A stretch of DNA of 64,000 nt. Origin: Puffinus mauretanicus. Taxonomy: Eukaryota > Chordata > Aves > Procellariiformes > Procellariidae. The notes beneath the pieces were generated by a model. It had not been told where the DNA came from. It ran no database searches and saw nothing but the letters and a program-made list of their open reading frames with translations. Of this stretch, positions 1 through 13,300 are shown piece by piece. Each line of letters begins with the position of its first letter. Positions within the stretch are counted from its first letter, which is position 1. The position numbers and the translations under genes are program-made. The stretch spans positions 2,046,001 through 2,110,000 of the forward strand of contig JAJKFH010004158.1 of assembly GCA_023333565.1 (NCBI GenBank), in the 5' to 3' direction.

Positions 1-535
1 ACAAAATGATCACACCTTCCCTGGTACTGGCAAGCAGAATGAGGGCTGAATGCTTGCACATGTGGCTTACTTGCATTAGTGTGAAAACCAGTGCTTTGGG
101 AAAAAAATACCGTATTTTATTATTCAAATCGGATTCCTTTTTCATGTCAATTCATGACATGACATCCATTTTTGTGAGTCTTTCCTGTCAGGAGTGAAAC
201 GTGCTCACATGTATCTTTGATATGGTTTTATTTTTCAAATTATCACAGGACAAACAGCGATGAATAACATCCATACAAATGTGTTGCCTTTATATGTGCT
301 CACTTACAGTAAGTGAGAAGAGAGAGAAAACCAACCCAAACTGACAGAAAATATACAGAGCATGACTATTTGTAACATATATGCGAAGAGTTTCATACAG
401 CAGAGACATATCCCCAGGCTCCTTGCTGCTCCTATAATACAAATAAGAACTATATAAAGTACCTCGTAAACCAGCTTGTTGGATTTTATTGCAAAAAATC
501 CATCAGCCATCATATTACCATGCAAATCCTCTTAC

Positions 536-567
536 TTGTCTGACAACAGCATTGTCTGACAACAGCA
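536..567. repeat. Perfect 16-bp tandem duplication
   Basis: The unit TTGTCTGACAACAGCA occurs twice head to tail (536-551 and 552-567) with no mismatch, and the following TT begins a third copy. Perfect identity in otherwise unique sequence suggests recent replication slippage or a short polymorphic repeat. Confidence 0.9.
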
Positions 568-1040
568 TTTCAAATTAAAAAAAATAAATAAAAAAACCTA
601 ACAACCTGGAAATAAATTCTTTCTTTCATGCGTGTCACCAGCTCCCATTAACAGTGGCAGGAGTTTCTCTGCAGGGGTCTGTCAAGGTGAGAATGGACGG
701 CCCACCCATCCCCTGCTCAGCAGACTAAGTTGTGAATTGCTGACTACATTTTTTTTTCCCTGAGAGATCAAAGCAGGAAGCCAGGAATAAAAGATATTTA
801 AAAAACCCAACAACCCAAGAATCAGGACAGTTCTACAAAATACAGGTGCAGAATTATGTATCTTCTTGCTCTTTGACAGCCTTTTGAACTAGTGAGACAC
901 TCCCACCCACACACTTTTCTATGCCCTGCGGCTCTCAGAAGGTGCCCATCAGCCCACATCTGGGCAGCAGGACAGAGTTGCAGCTTGTGAGTGGAATATA
1001 CTGGAAAATATTACAAAGCAGTATTCATCATTTTTCATAG

Positions 1041-1071
1041 AAAATGTAATTTCCCCAAAAATGTAATTTCC
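1041..1071. repeat. Direct repeat, 14-bp core with 17-bp period
   Basis: AAAATGTAATTTCC is present at 1041-1054 and again at 1058-1071. It lies in AT-rich sequence and is probably slippage-derived. Confidence 0.75.
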
Positions 1072-3016
1072 TGATGAAAAATTTCAAATCTTTTCCTCCA
1101 CTACAAACTTTCATAAAACAGATTTCTTCTGAATTCTGTATTTAAATCAGAATCAGTCAACTCCAAATAGCTTCAGAGATAAAGGCTATTTGTGGTCTTT
1201 TCTTCCTCTTTCTATCCAGAAAGTCTTTATAACTTCTTTCCTTTTTAAAAGCAAAGTAAAGAATGCCTGTCAACATTAAACCCCACCACTTAACTATTAT
1301 ATAAAATATCAACCCTAAAGGTCCTCTGCCTTTTCAAAAAAAGTTACTATTACTTTTTCATGTTTTAGAGTTTTCCTACGCTCTGCCACTACTTGAGAGA
1401 CCCAAAAGAATACGGACAAATTTCAGTCTAAAGAAAGAAGCTTTTCATTTCACTTAATCTCATTGTTCAAGATGACAGAAAGAGTTAATCCTATACTACT
1501 TTCCCCTTTCCATACCATAAAAGCAGCTAAAAAGTAGGGTTGGTTTCCAGGAATACAGCTTCTGGTGCTAAGTGCCAACATCAATTATAATTGGTAACAA
1601 AGATTTCGTGAACCTACAAACGCCATGGGAAATATCCCACTAGCTGCACTGACAGGCGGTTCTTAAAATGGCTAGCCCTGAGCAAGTTTTGTGTAGATCT
1701 CCCTGCTACTATAGTATCTTAGACCTTGCAATATCTCTAGTGCATATATCTTCACCACAGTGCTACAGGTCAGGGAAGCAATATTCCCCTCGTTTTACAA
1801 AGACGAAAGAGAGGTGCCCCAGCAATGGTCTGCTTCATGCTTTTGAAAAATCCTGCAAGGAATTTAGCCACCAAAAGCAGCGATTCCTCTGCTTCTCAAA
1901 ACTCTGGCCTCCACCACCAGAACAGAAATCTCAGTTTGGAGTCTGAGCTTGGCTGTGGGCAGGGGTGTCACACAACCCCTCTCATCCCCTCACCTCCTCC
2001 TCCTGCAACCAGCCCTGGCCACACATCTGGGGAACAGCTGTGTGTCGTGTTCCTTGGGCCTCAGCCATCGGCATCAGTCTTTCTACAGAGACCATCTCCA
2101 CCTGAGCAAGACTAGGAGGAGAACTGGCTCTAGCAAAAGTTCATGGCCTTCCTCTGATCTGGCCCTCTGAGCACCCATCCGGAACAAGTCTGCCATCGGC
2201 CAAGCTGTGCCGTGGCTGCCACCTCCACCAAACACCACCTTGGCAGCTTTCCTGCCTTCGTATGGTCAAAAATGGCAGCGCTCCCCCACCCCTGTGCCAT
2301 TTGATACGCTGTATGTAGAGACTTCGTTAATATTTCTTATTTGCCAATTCCTGCAGATCTATATAAACAGGAAATAGCTTTTTAATCAACGGTGCTGAAT
2401 AAACAAAAGCAATAGAAGAAAAAATGGCTTGCCGCCCCCCTTGAGCGCCTATGGAGCTAGAGACCGTGTAGGGAAGCTTGGCTGTCAAGTGCATCGAAGC
2501 GTCAAGCTGTATTTTGAATTCATCCTTTCAGTAGTGGCAGGAAGATAAAAGATAAAGTTATAATGTCGCATAAGATATAAGAAAGTTAAATGGCGCATAA
2601 ACAAATCTGATGCTATGTTTGACCTATGGGGGAGGGAAAGAGCTGGATATACAGCGTGCTATACATCTTGTAGGAGACAAATGAATTGGTGATTGGAAAC
2701 TTATTCATATACTTCATAGGTTTCTGCCATTCACTAAATGGTAGGTAATAAACCTTATTGGATTTCGTATTTTGTGGGAAACGACTCTTTCATAGCTTTG
2801 TCCCTTTAATGGGTACTCATTTAGGAAAGTACTATATAGATTTTATTGCATCAAAAGGAATAAAAGATTTTAAATGAATCTTAATGCTCTCTCAAAGTGT
2901 TAGAGTCAGGGACTTCAACCTAAATTCACAGCTAGAACCAGAATCTTTCATAAGCTTTTTAGTGTACGGAAGGAAAACTTTGGGGATAGAAGTATTTTAT
3001 TTTAACAAGCCTTAAG

Positions 3017-3140
3017 TCTCCTTTCTTCTTTGATTTACACAGGTAACCTCTTTCACCTCTCCTCAGTTTTCCTTCTCTTCAGCTTTCTCTTAAACCTCCT
3101 TACTCTCCTCCTCCTTTCCCCGCCTCCTCTTCCCTTCTGG
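3017..3140. repeat. Pyrimidine-rich low-complexity tract
   Basis: About 120 bases are dominated by C and T on the plus strand, with many CTCCT and TTCTC words. There is no exact repeat unit. A pyrimidine tract followed by AG can mimic a splice acceptor, but no exon-like ORF follows. Confidence 0.6.
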
Positions 3141-5271
3141 CCAATATACCGGTTCCCGCAATGAACATACAGTTTTCTTCCTCTCCTATTTCAGAGGTGT
3201 CTCTCTGGAACTTACCATTTATATGTTTTCATGTATTGTTTTCCCCCACAGGCTTTTTATCAACACATCTGGGAATCATAAAAGAAGACGGTCTCATTTT
3301 CTGGCATTATTGTTCCTGAATAGTGGAAATACAATAAAAGCAAGAAAAACCTCTTGCTCCCCTGCTTTCTGAGGCTCACAACTAACTTCCCTGAAGCAAG
3401 TTAAACTGACAGTCTTATGAAGATTTCCCACAGATCCAACGACACAATCTGCTCTAATACTGCCCCTAATGTCCAGTGTTTACTTGCATGTTTGTTACAT
3501 ACAACCTCATTTTACATATGTATATTTTACATAGGCAGCTACTTTCTGCACATCTGTCCCCGCCATGCCCGGGATCCTGGGAAAGACCAGGTATCCAACA
3601 TGGATGCATCTTCTCCAGATACTATCTACTCCTCTTTGACTATCTTGTTTGCCCCTTTCTAACCTGATGCCATTTGCAATTCATTCCCCATTCTTTCTGC
3701 AAGTTTTCCTGCAGAAAATTCAATCCTTCATGATGACAACAACTCCAGCTTCCTCATATACATACACCTAACCTCTGGAAGCAGGTCATGGAAGATGAAT
3801 CAGCCAGTACTTCTGAGATACAATCTAGGATAATGCACAGTTGAGGAAAGTAAAGTCTTTCCATTAATTTCAATTTCTCAGGCCTGCAATGTAATCTTAA
3901 AATATGCCAAGTACCTATGACATGAGTTAACCAGAGGTGAGCATGCCCAGCTCCTTGTAGGACTGGGACTAGCTGTAGAAAAATCTTTGAACGTGCACAA
4001 TGTCCCCGAGATTTAATCATACAAAATGGCATTTTTCTGTTTCAAGATACGGGTATACAATCAAGAGCAAGTTAGTTAGTAAGGTGTAGCAAGTTACGAT
4101 CTGTTAGATGAGCCAGATCTGCTAACTGAGCTGCCCTTTGAGTTCGCTCCAGTTGCAGAATAAAACATCTTTGCTTAAACCACTGTAAAATGCAACAAGC
4201 TCATAGCACGCACCTCTGCCTGTACGTACCAACTTCACAGCTGAGCGGTTTTAAATGGCTCACGTAGGCAGCCAGCAGTCAGCCTCCAACTAGGTGATGA
4301 AACCGCCGATTTCTGCTTTTATTCAAATCTTTTAATTCCAATTCAGTAATAAACTTCCCTTTCAATGACTCAAGGAATGATTTGCTTTGTCTCACACATC
4401 TCAGCATCTAAAGAAGCTTTGACAAGGAGCATACCTAGAGTCTCTGATATAAATATATAATAAATTTAATGTTGTCAAGCATGGTGGCATTTTTATTTTA
4501 TTTTCAAAGAGAATTTAATCTAACTTCCCAGGGGATTCTTCTCTTGTGTCATAACAAAGTCTGGATTGTAATGGATTTCCCATTTTTCTTTCTATCTTGA
4601 ATAATGACAAAATTGCTGCACAGAGAAGTAGCGTTCTATAATGTGTCACAAAACGCAAGCGGGAAGTGACAGTTGTCTTCAAAAGGCTGGGCTCAGCCCA
4701 GGCCCCGATTTCTAGAATCACAAGAATTAAATTATTTAATATTTCCCCACAATCAGTCTCCAGCCAGACTTGGAGCACAAGGAAAGTCCATATGCAATAT
4801 GAAAGAAAACAGATGAGGGGGAAATAATAAAAAAAAAAATATCAATTAAGTAGCAATTAAGAGCCAAACTTTCAATTCATGTAATGTTGATATAAACCAG
4901 CCAAGATTCTGGTTCATAAATATCCATCTCTACATGTCATTCTAAATAAAGGACTTTTTATATTAAATTTATGGCATGTAATAGGATGTAATGGAATTCA
5001 CTTATCCTTTGGGGGAAAAGGCTTCTATTATATTCCATTATAAACCCTTATGTATCAAAGAACTAAAAGCCACTTCTCTCTTCAATGCCATAATTTTCTT
5101 CAACAAATTCTAGAATCCTTTCATTGCTATAGAGCATCCTCATAAAAGACTAATATTTTCTACCTTACTTTAGATGACTGGATCTGTTTTGCTAGCTCAC
5201 AAATTGCATTGGACCTTTCTGGCAGGAAGAAAAGCTGGTGCTCAGTACACAAAGTTGTATTTGCCACTAAT

Positions 5272-5289
5272 AAAAAAAAAAAAAAAAAA
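5272..5289 (+). repeat. A18 homopolymer
   Basis: Eighteen consecutive A residues. There is no gene-like sequence upstream and no flanking target duplication, so there is no sign that it is the tail of a retrocopy. Confidence 0.85.
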
Positions 5290-5664
5290 TTAAAGACATT
5301 TTTTCCAGTATGTTTTGCATTGCAGACCTCAGGCAAGAAGTTCGGAGCACAGTAATTAGCGAGTGAGCAACCTCGCGCTTATGGCACCCTGTGTTCTGTA
5401 ACATTTATTGTACTGAAAAGTCGTCATGGGAACCTGGAGGTAATACTCCTGCTCATGTGCTGATCGTATTTCACTATGCAATTACACAAATGCTAATTTG
5501 CTGTGTTGGCCGTACCCTTCAACAGCACAGACCTTTTATTTAAGAGAGGTCATTCCCTATCAAGCCTGGTCAAGACCTAAGGTCCCTTATACGGAGGGAG
5601 GGAGGTTGCTGTCTTTTCTCCCTCCTTAATGTTGATGACGCCTGCTCATCTTCTCTGTAACTGA

Positions 5665-5800
5665 TCCCAAAGCACTCTGCAAGGACGTTGGGATCATTAC
5701 TTCCTTTCAACACGTGAAGAGGCTGAGCCACAAACAGACAACTTGCCCGTGCTCTGCCACATGCTGATGACCAAGGGAGATGCAGAACTCAAGTCCCTCG
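5665..5800 (-). mobile_element. Old MIR-like (CORE-SINE-like) remnant
   Basis: On the plus strand the patch reads like the reverse complement of a MIR-type SINE. It starts with 'GATCCCAAAGCACT', continues with a 'GGCTGAGCCACAAA' segment matching the 'GAAACTGAGGCACAGAG' core, then 'ACTTGCCC', and ends in 'GCAGAACTCAAGTCCC', matching the 'GCAGAGC..GGATTCGAACCC' tRNA-derived end. Order and spacing agree along about 130 bp, with heavy divergence as expected for an amniote-old element. The match is from memory of the family, not from a search. Confidence 0.5.
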
Positions 5801-5849
5801 AACACTTAGATATCTGCCCCAAAGCCCATAGGGACTTCCTCCAATGGCT

Positions 5850-6140
5850 TCGGCGAGCATGCCTTTAATTAAACATCTCACTTTAAAAATTTCTAGCGCG
5901 TCCATCTCATTAACCAGATCTTATTTCTCCCCAAAGCCTGCGTTGCACAGCTCCCCTGTCTTCTCTCTCCTCCACACGATTTAGTCCCACCAGCCCAGCG
6001 CATGAGCTCAGGGGCCCCTGTTTTGCGTGCTGGCAGGACAGAGGCTCCTATCAGACGTCCGCCATGAGGTGCATAGTGCCGAGGCTCATCAGCCCCACAG
6101 CTGAGCTGCTCTTGACGCTATCGCAGAGAGCGGGAGAGGG
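5850..6140. other. CpG-enriched patch in intergenic DNA
   Basis: I count about 14 CpG dinucleotides in roughly 290 bases, far more than in neighbouring kilobases, where CpG is rare. No TATA box, ORF or splice-donor pattern tells what it does. It could be a hypomethylated distal element or simply a GC-richer patch. The following 6141-6240 is AT-rich with TAATTG and TAATTA cores. Confidence 0.35.
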
Positions 6141-7244
6141 AGTTGTGTAATTGTTCTGAAAGCCTGCCAAGCAGCTCGTTTACAGAATTAAACAGTCTGT
6201 AGCATAATTAACACAGGGAAAACTGTATGGCCTTTTGTTACTTGCCACACAAGGTAGCTCATTTCCTCACCCTAACATGACAGGAGGAAAGGGACCACGT
6301 GGACAGGACAATCACTGAATGTGCCTGGACCTCTGTCCTGCCCCACGTCTCCTGCTATTCAGAAGCATTTGTGTTGCTTGAATAGACGCACAAAGTCTGG
6401 GCAGAGAACTCACGGGACTCTAAAATGAAAAGGAGGAACTGGGTTGCAAAGCTGATCACTGCAAGACCCAACTTCAACATATCTCAGTACCATAGTCCCT
6501 ATTTAAGAGCCCAGCCTCCCCTCTGCCATACCTTCCACCGTCCTGCCCCTCTGTAGCACAGAGCCATCAATAACAGCAGCGCTCCGTCAGATTTAGGTAC
6601 TCTCAGTTTTCAGCATCTCCTTCTGTGATGTTTGTGGCAGCTTTTTGTTCTGTACCAAGGACCACTGAGTCCTTTTGAAAACCCAACTGGTTTCTTGTTC
6701 CCAGCTGCTACAAGATCTGATATAAAAGGTAAGAGAGAACTTTCCACAGCCCTCGGCGAGCGCTGGGTCACTCTCTGAGCTCATCCACACCCGTCACTCC
6801 TCTGCAGAGAAGTGCTATCAGGAGGAGGAGGAGGGGAAGCTGGGTGTTATCGAAAGGGCATCCCACCAATGTGTTTGTGGCGCACAACAACGCTGTGAAC
6901 AGGACAGCTTCTCTTCACATAACCTCACATTCGCTATGCCACAGTAAATTCTTTCCTCTTCCTGCTCCTACTTTTGTATCTCCCTGCTAGTTGCTCTTCT
7001 CCCTTTTCCACCCCTTTGCTGGGAAGCCAGTCCCAGCCATGGTCCCATGCTGGGCCAGCTCCACAGCAGGGAAGAAGCTCCTCTTGCCAGGGGCTGCTGG
7101 AAGATGCTGCTGCGAGTGATTTCAAGCCCCCTCCTCCCATTTCTCCCACCCCCACACTCCACTTTCTCTTTTTATTTTTGAGAAGCTGGAATATCACAGG
7201 ATAAAGAGATTGCAGCTGTGTTGGGGAAAAGAAACCAGTCACGC

Positions 7245-7330
7245 CTCAGCAATTTATGGACAATTTCCCATTAATAAGAGATAATGGAGTGCAGTTCAAT
7301 GGATTTGCAATTGTACACTTGCTCTTTGAG
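7245..7330. promoter_or_regulatory. Candidate conserved non-coding element with inverted homeodomain cores
   Basis: CCATTA at 7268-7273 and TAATGG at 7282-7287 form a perfect inverted pair around an 8-nt spacer, an arrangement that can bind homeodomain proteins. A TTTGCAATTG word follows near 7313. No coding explanation was seen. That it is an enhancer is inference only; conservation would have to be tested. Confidence 0.25.
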
Positions 7331-10300
7331 AATATGGAGGGGAATCTGACAGCAGTTTGCTCCTCTCAGAAATGGCATTAACATGATTTTGTATATCCCA
7401 TTGTACACAGGGAGATTTGGACAGTTTGAAATGGTTTAACAGCCTATTAAGAAAAGCGCAGGTGTATCAAGTTACGGAAATGACCTCAAATATTGTTACT
7501 GCAAGGGAAACATCTGATACAAATTACCCGTGGGCTCACACCTCCCACCTGCATGTGCTCAGTGGGCCAGCACACTGTGCAGGAGCAAAGGTCTGTTGGT
7601 TTTGTGAATATGGGACCCAATTCAATTCTCCTTACACAGAAGACTGGGGAAAAACCATGACAGGGGATGCTCAAGGAGATGTTTTAAGCTGCAGAGCATG
7701 CGTTTGCATGCATGTTTCATGGTAGGTCAGCTTGCTTAACTTCCATACATCCCACGCAAGCTTTAGGGGAAGGCTAGCCTGATAACCGGTTCTCGCTGCC
7801 CTATTATCATGATGGTCTGAAGTTACACTGCCGCTTTACACTGCAAACCAACTCAGGAATAACAAGACTCGATTACTGCAGGGAGGTAGTGTTCCTAGGG
7901 GTGAGAAACATGGGTATGCAGAGTCACAAAATAAGCAGTTTGTAGAGTTGTTTTCTCCTGTACCTTGTCACCGAGTGCTTGATTCACCAAACCCAGTCCT
8001 ATAGAACCAGGGAATGATACTGCCAGATAAATCTGATCACTTATGTAAAAGGTTATTCCTCTTCAGAGTTTCTACATAGTCCTGGAGAGTCACACTGGTT
8101 AATGGTGCAGGCAGTTCCTCTCAATTTCAATTTGTTGTCCTCCAGTATAATTGACTCCCTCTTAATACCTTATGAGCAAGGGCAGGCAGAAGTGAACCTT
8201 CTCCGTCACTCATATTTCTACACACACCCTCTGATACACCTCCTGCTTAAAACTGAGTTTTCCATTACTAAGGCTAAAGACAAGCAGAAAATTTCCATTT
8301 AAAATTCACATCTCCAGATCCTCTTTCATTCTGTAGTACTGTACTATTTTGGAGATAATATAGCTTGAGTTCCCAATGAAGATGTATCTTCAATTATTTT
8401 ACAATGGTGTGATTATACCTTATGTTTTATTCTAGCCTCCCACTGTACTAACATTTTGTTTGCTGCAGCTACAAGACTGTAAAAGCATTTCAAGCACTGC
8501 TCCAAAGTGACAGCACTGAAATGCAAGACCCTTTTTTCCTACATACTGATAAAGCACTTGCTTATGAAGACAAGACTCCAACACAGAGGACATTACTATC
8601 CAAAAGAAATTACTACCTGTTTTCCCCTCACCCTGGACTAATTGCATTGACAGATACCAGGTCATCCATTAAATTTTTAATGAACTGTAAGAAACAGGTT
8701 TCAAGTCACAAGCTTCTGTAGAAAAATCTAAATTTCGCTGAAGTTTGCAGGCCAAAATTTTTGCCAAATTCTTTAGAGTCCATTACTATTTTCTAGCTTA
8801 AAATATTTTAAAAAAGGAAAAGAAACCATGGGTACACAAGTACTGAGGAACTGCACCAGCTCCCTACAGGACTTCTTTGAGAAATAAACGAGAAACAATC
8901 AAAGCAGCACCTTTTCAGATCCAGGTATAAGTGGAGATGCATGAATTGAGCACACGTTCATGCAAACCTTTAATTTGAAATCTCTTCTCAAAGCTCAGGA
9001 CAGATTCTCTTCACAACTTCCCAAAACGATGCAAGTTCACAGCACAGCCTGAAATTAGTCGTATTTGACGTGGTTTCCAGTTTTAGTGCAGGCCTCTCAC
9101 AGTTACAGGCTTTTCCGAAGGATTCAGATTATGGGCTATACCGCAAACGCCCACGTGCATCTCCTGTGACATCTCATCCTTAAAAATTAAAACACAACAC
9201 TTTCCTAGACAGAAACATTACTTTCCACTGGGAAAGTTAATGACCATAAGTATGTCCATATGCTCCAGACTGGCAAGCTCTCCTCCTTCTTACTCCTGCT
9301 TCCTGAGACCAAGGCAGATACTGTCCAGCCACGGAGTGGGAGACAGATCCAGCCTTTGTAAGTTTGCATTTTCAAGAAAGACATACAAAGGACAACAGTA
9401 TTATCTTCCACAGAGTAAACAGAGGAGTTTGGTGATCTACCCCAGGGCCTCCTCCATCACTTTGGAGAACTGACCCCTGTACCAGCCTTTCTCCCAGCCA
9501 GCCACCCACCACGCCAGCCCATCCTTTCCCCATGCAGAAGGGGATTTAAGAGTAGACCGGGATGCTCAAGCTCCCCAGATGCAACAGTCCTGCTTCTTGC
9601 AGATCTCAAAATACCTAGCATGCACCAAAGCACAAAATTAAGCCCAGACAGGCTGAAGTTAACTGGGGAAAAAGATGTGTTTTGCATTCCATAACATATC
9701 TAAGAACACCTCATTTACTTTAAAAATAACCAGAATTTCATGAGGCACCTTTTTAGATTTTTAAATAGCTCAGCTGAAAACCAACTCTCTTAATGAAAAA
9801 CAATAGCAAATTACTTAGTTATTATTAATCTCATGCACAGAGGCAATTATTTTCCAACTGAGACTTTTATTTAAAAAAATAATCACATAGATTATTTTGG
9901 AAAGATGACAAGTCTCCTTCTTGGCCTCCCTTTCTCTTGCTGTGTTTTAATTTGCATAAACATGACATTAAAAACTGAAAGAATCGCTTTAAAAAACAAT
10001 TACTCCATCAGCAAAATCTGACAGTGCAGAATTCAATGGCACCACAGAGATCATCTTGGTAAGAAAAGAAAAGATAATTTTTCCCCTTTATTGACATTAA
10101 AACGCTTCTCGCTTTTAACAGGACTGCAGTTCAGATTTATGTTTTAGAACCCTTTAATAATTGAACATGTGTAAATATCATTATTTTTCGATGCACTGCA
10201 GCAGATAGCGAAGGAATAAAAATCCTACACTGAGCACCTTGTCGGGGCTGTTCCCAAGTGGGGGGAAGGGAGGAAGGCTTACATAAGATCTTACCATGTT

Positions 10301-13300
10301 GAGAAGGAAAAAAGTAGACACCTTCCTATTATCATGCTGTGCTTGTCTCTGGGAGCTTTTGTTCCATTAAAAACTTGTTAATTGCTGCCTTAGCAACAAA
10401 GGAACAACATGCTGTGGTGGGACTATTAGGAGTCTACATGGCTTGTTCACCCTTAAAAAGGCAGAGGGATTTAATTGGCTATGTGTTCTTAGAAGATGCA
10501 ATAAAGCAGGATAATCAACTGGTGTCAGCATCTAATAATGGAGATTCTTTACAAAACGGAAGAGAAAATCCAAATCCTAGTTAATCAAAAGCTATAGCAT
10601 CCAGGGCTGCAAAAAATGAACTGGATGTAGAATTTATGAAGAAGTTGTGCATAGCCAAAAAAAAAACGCTAAGAATTTTAAAAGGCCATCATTACTTCAT
10701 CTATCTGATGAGGCGATTCCTTCAGTTCACCAGAAAGGAGGTCTGCAGACTCACATGCAAACCAGCAAATTATAAGTCAGTTTACTCAGAACACCCACTG
10801 CTCTATTATATCAGCTGGCTAATAAATAATTCCCTTAGTACAGCAATGCAAGGACTGAAATACTTTTTCAGTCCTCCTTGGCAAAACAGAAGTTTCCTGT
10901 AGATCTCTTTTACCTAATGCAATATAATCACACTAATTCTCCAGAACTGCTATTTGTTTTTCCCTTTGATTTCCTTAAGAAACAGCAAACAACATACTCA
11001 AAAAGGTTCAGACCTAAGTATTGGTTTTACAGCATGGTTTTATGAAAAGAAATTAAATGGGTGGCTAGCATGGCCAGTTTGCATGAGGTCTGAAGTCTCC
11101 AGAGCTTTCCCCACACACATTCAACTCAGATACCTGTGTCAACTCCAAATGGTACACACCAAGGCTGGTTTCCTGGAGCTTGATTTCAGCAGAGCTCTGT
11201 TTCCAAATGGGCAATTAAACAAGTTTTTAGGCACCTATGTCTTCTGGGAAGCTGCCAGACTCTTGGTGGCACTGCCAGGCTAGGAGAATTTAGCCCTTAT
11301 TCAACTACCTATATTGGAGTAGAACGTTTTGGCGGAAAATAAAGCAGGACCATAATGGAAGGAATAAACACTCAGGTATGTTGTACGTAATTCTCAAATC
11401 TATTAAGCCAATATTGCAAAAAAACTGACCTCAAAAAAAAAAAAATCCAGCCACTGCACTCACTGCATGAGATTGTGGCCCCTGGTTCCTTTTAGCCTGT
11501 TTCTGAATTGCATTTTGGCATCCAGAGTTGGGTGAACATTTGTTTTGTCTTGCAAACACTAAGCAGTAGCCTTCTCATCTTTACTAATGTATTATCTCAC
11601 GATATTTGCAAAGCGAGAGAGTCCCCAAAATCAGAATGAAACAATCAGAATAATTTGTTTCACTGTTTTTTTAAAATATTTTGGTTTTATGTTTTAAAAG
11701 TAACCAATAGCCTTCTCAACAAGATACACCAGATGACGGATCTCATGGCCTCTTCCCCACCCTCGCAGTAAGCATCCTCAAACAGAGAACTGTCAGATGG
11801 ACTAAAAATTAATCCTCATCTTAAACAAATACCCTTTGTTTATTGACAAGTGGACTCTTTTCTTGTTTGTGTATGCTCACCAGTATTTGGCATGAGGCAG
11901 AGAAGCAGAAAGGGCTAAAGATAACCACAAGGACCATTCTTTTCTTTTCCCATAACACAGACCCGTTGTGCAAAGTAAATGCCAACTGTAACAACAGTTG
12001 TGATCACAGCTTGCTTGCGAGCTCCCTTCTTCCCTCCCAGACCCCTTGGGGTTCAAAGGCAAGCTGCAATATAGGTAGCTTTAGCTGTGTTTATCTGAAG
12101 AGACTCCAGCAGGACCAAAAGTACTCTCCTATTAAAAGGAGTCCAGTTCTTTGGGTGGAAGAAAAGGGCAGTTCGGCAGGCTACAGATTTAGCCTGTGGG
12201 GCTCAGGCCTGGCACCCCCCATGCATTATTAAATGGAAGGAACATTTTCCATTTGTGTCCTCATATTAATTCAAATCAGTAATGAAGTTGGGAGCATCAC
12301 AAGGTTTTAGCGGTATACGGGATTAGACCAGGCTTAGATAACTGAATAAATGAACTGACTTAATTAGCTCTCCTGAAACAAATTATTATACAGTGCTCAT
12401 TTCCAACTCTCATATGAACCCCAAAGAGTTCTAGAAATGCATTAATTCCTTGAATAATAAATCTTATATTTTTGCATACCTACTGCAATTATGATGGATA
12501 ATGAGATTTTAATTAATCAGACCCAGATTTTTTAATGCTGTTGGAGAATGTAAATACATTAGGGACCTATTTATTTGATAAATCTTGGAGGAAAAAACCA
12601 AAAGAGCAAAAGGCAACAAGAATAACAACAAAAAAGTTCTATGTTAAACTAAGCTATATCTAACAGGCTTCTAAACAACACCCATCCTGCAAACATCCCT
12701 ATCTTGAATGTGAACTCTGTAAACTGTCAAATCCTGGTCAAAGTATTAACTTCAGTACCTCTCTAAAGGCAAAATACAGCTATTAAAAATCATGCCACCT
12801 GGAATACACTCTTGGTTTTACACAAATAAGATCTTTTCTACTGTAATTTGAATGCTCTATGTACAAAGATTATTTTCTTGCTCATATATTCTATGCTTCT
12901 AGGTACTTCTGAGTGAGAGCCACTTGTTATTATTAACATGGCAAAGCAGCCATTAAACCTTTCTCTCATATTTTTCATTTTTTTCAAACCCTTCTGAGGA
13001 GATAGCTAAAGATCTCTCTCATGCAAAGGTAGTGGCATTGCAGCTGTCATTAATTATAAATCAGTTTCTAATATGACTGAGAGCACAAAGATTGTAGGGG
13101 GTCTCATTAACATGAGATTAAAATTTCCTTGAAGTGTAATTATTTTGCAAGACAGTCTTGGGCTGGATTTATGACAACGTACTGCATCTCCGCACTTACC
13201 ACGCTGACGAGAGATTTTGTTCGTCACGGGAAGAATATCAACAATGCACACCACTTCCCTTGGAGAAACTCTAGCACTTGGAAGGAAAAACTGAAGGAGA

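Larger units (their letters stand above)
1..5271. other. Gene-free intergenic DNA, left end
   Basis: No ORF here exceeds about 100 codons. None has a recognisable domain, splice-site context or codon pattern of a real exon. The stretch is AT-rich and holds two short direct repeats (536-567 and 1041-1071) and a pyrimidine-rich tract near 3.0-3.1 kb. A weak MIR-like patch lies around 1765-1815, where a string resembling the reverse of the MIR 'TCTGTAAAATGGGGA' core can be seen. Nothing else was recognised. Confidence 0.7.
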
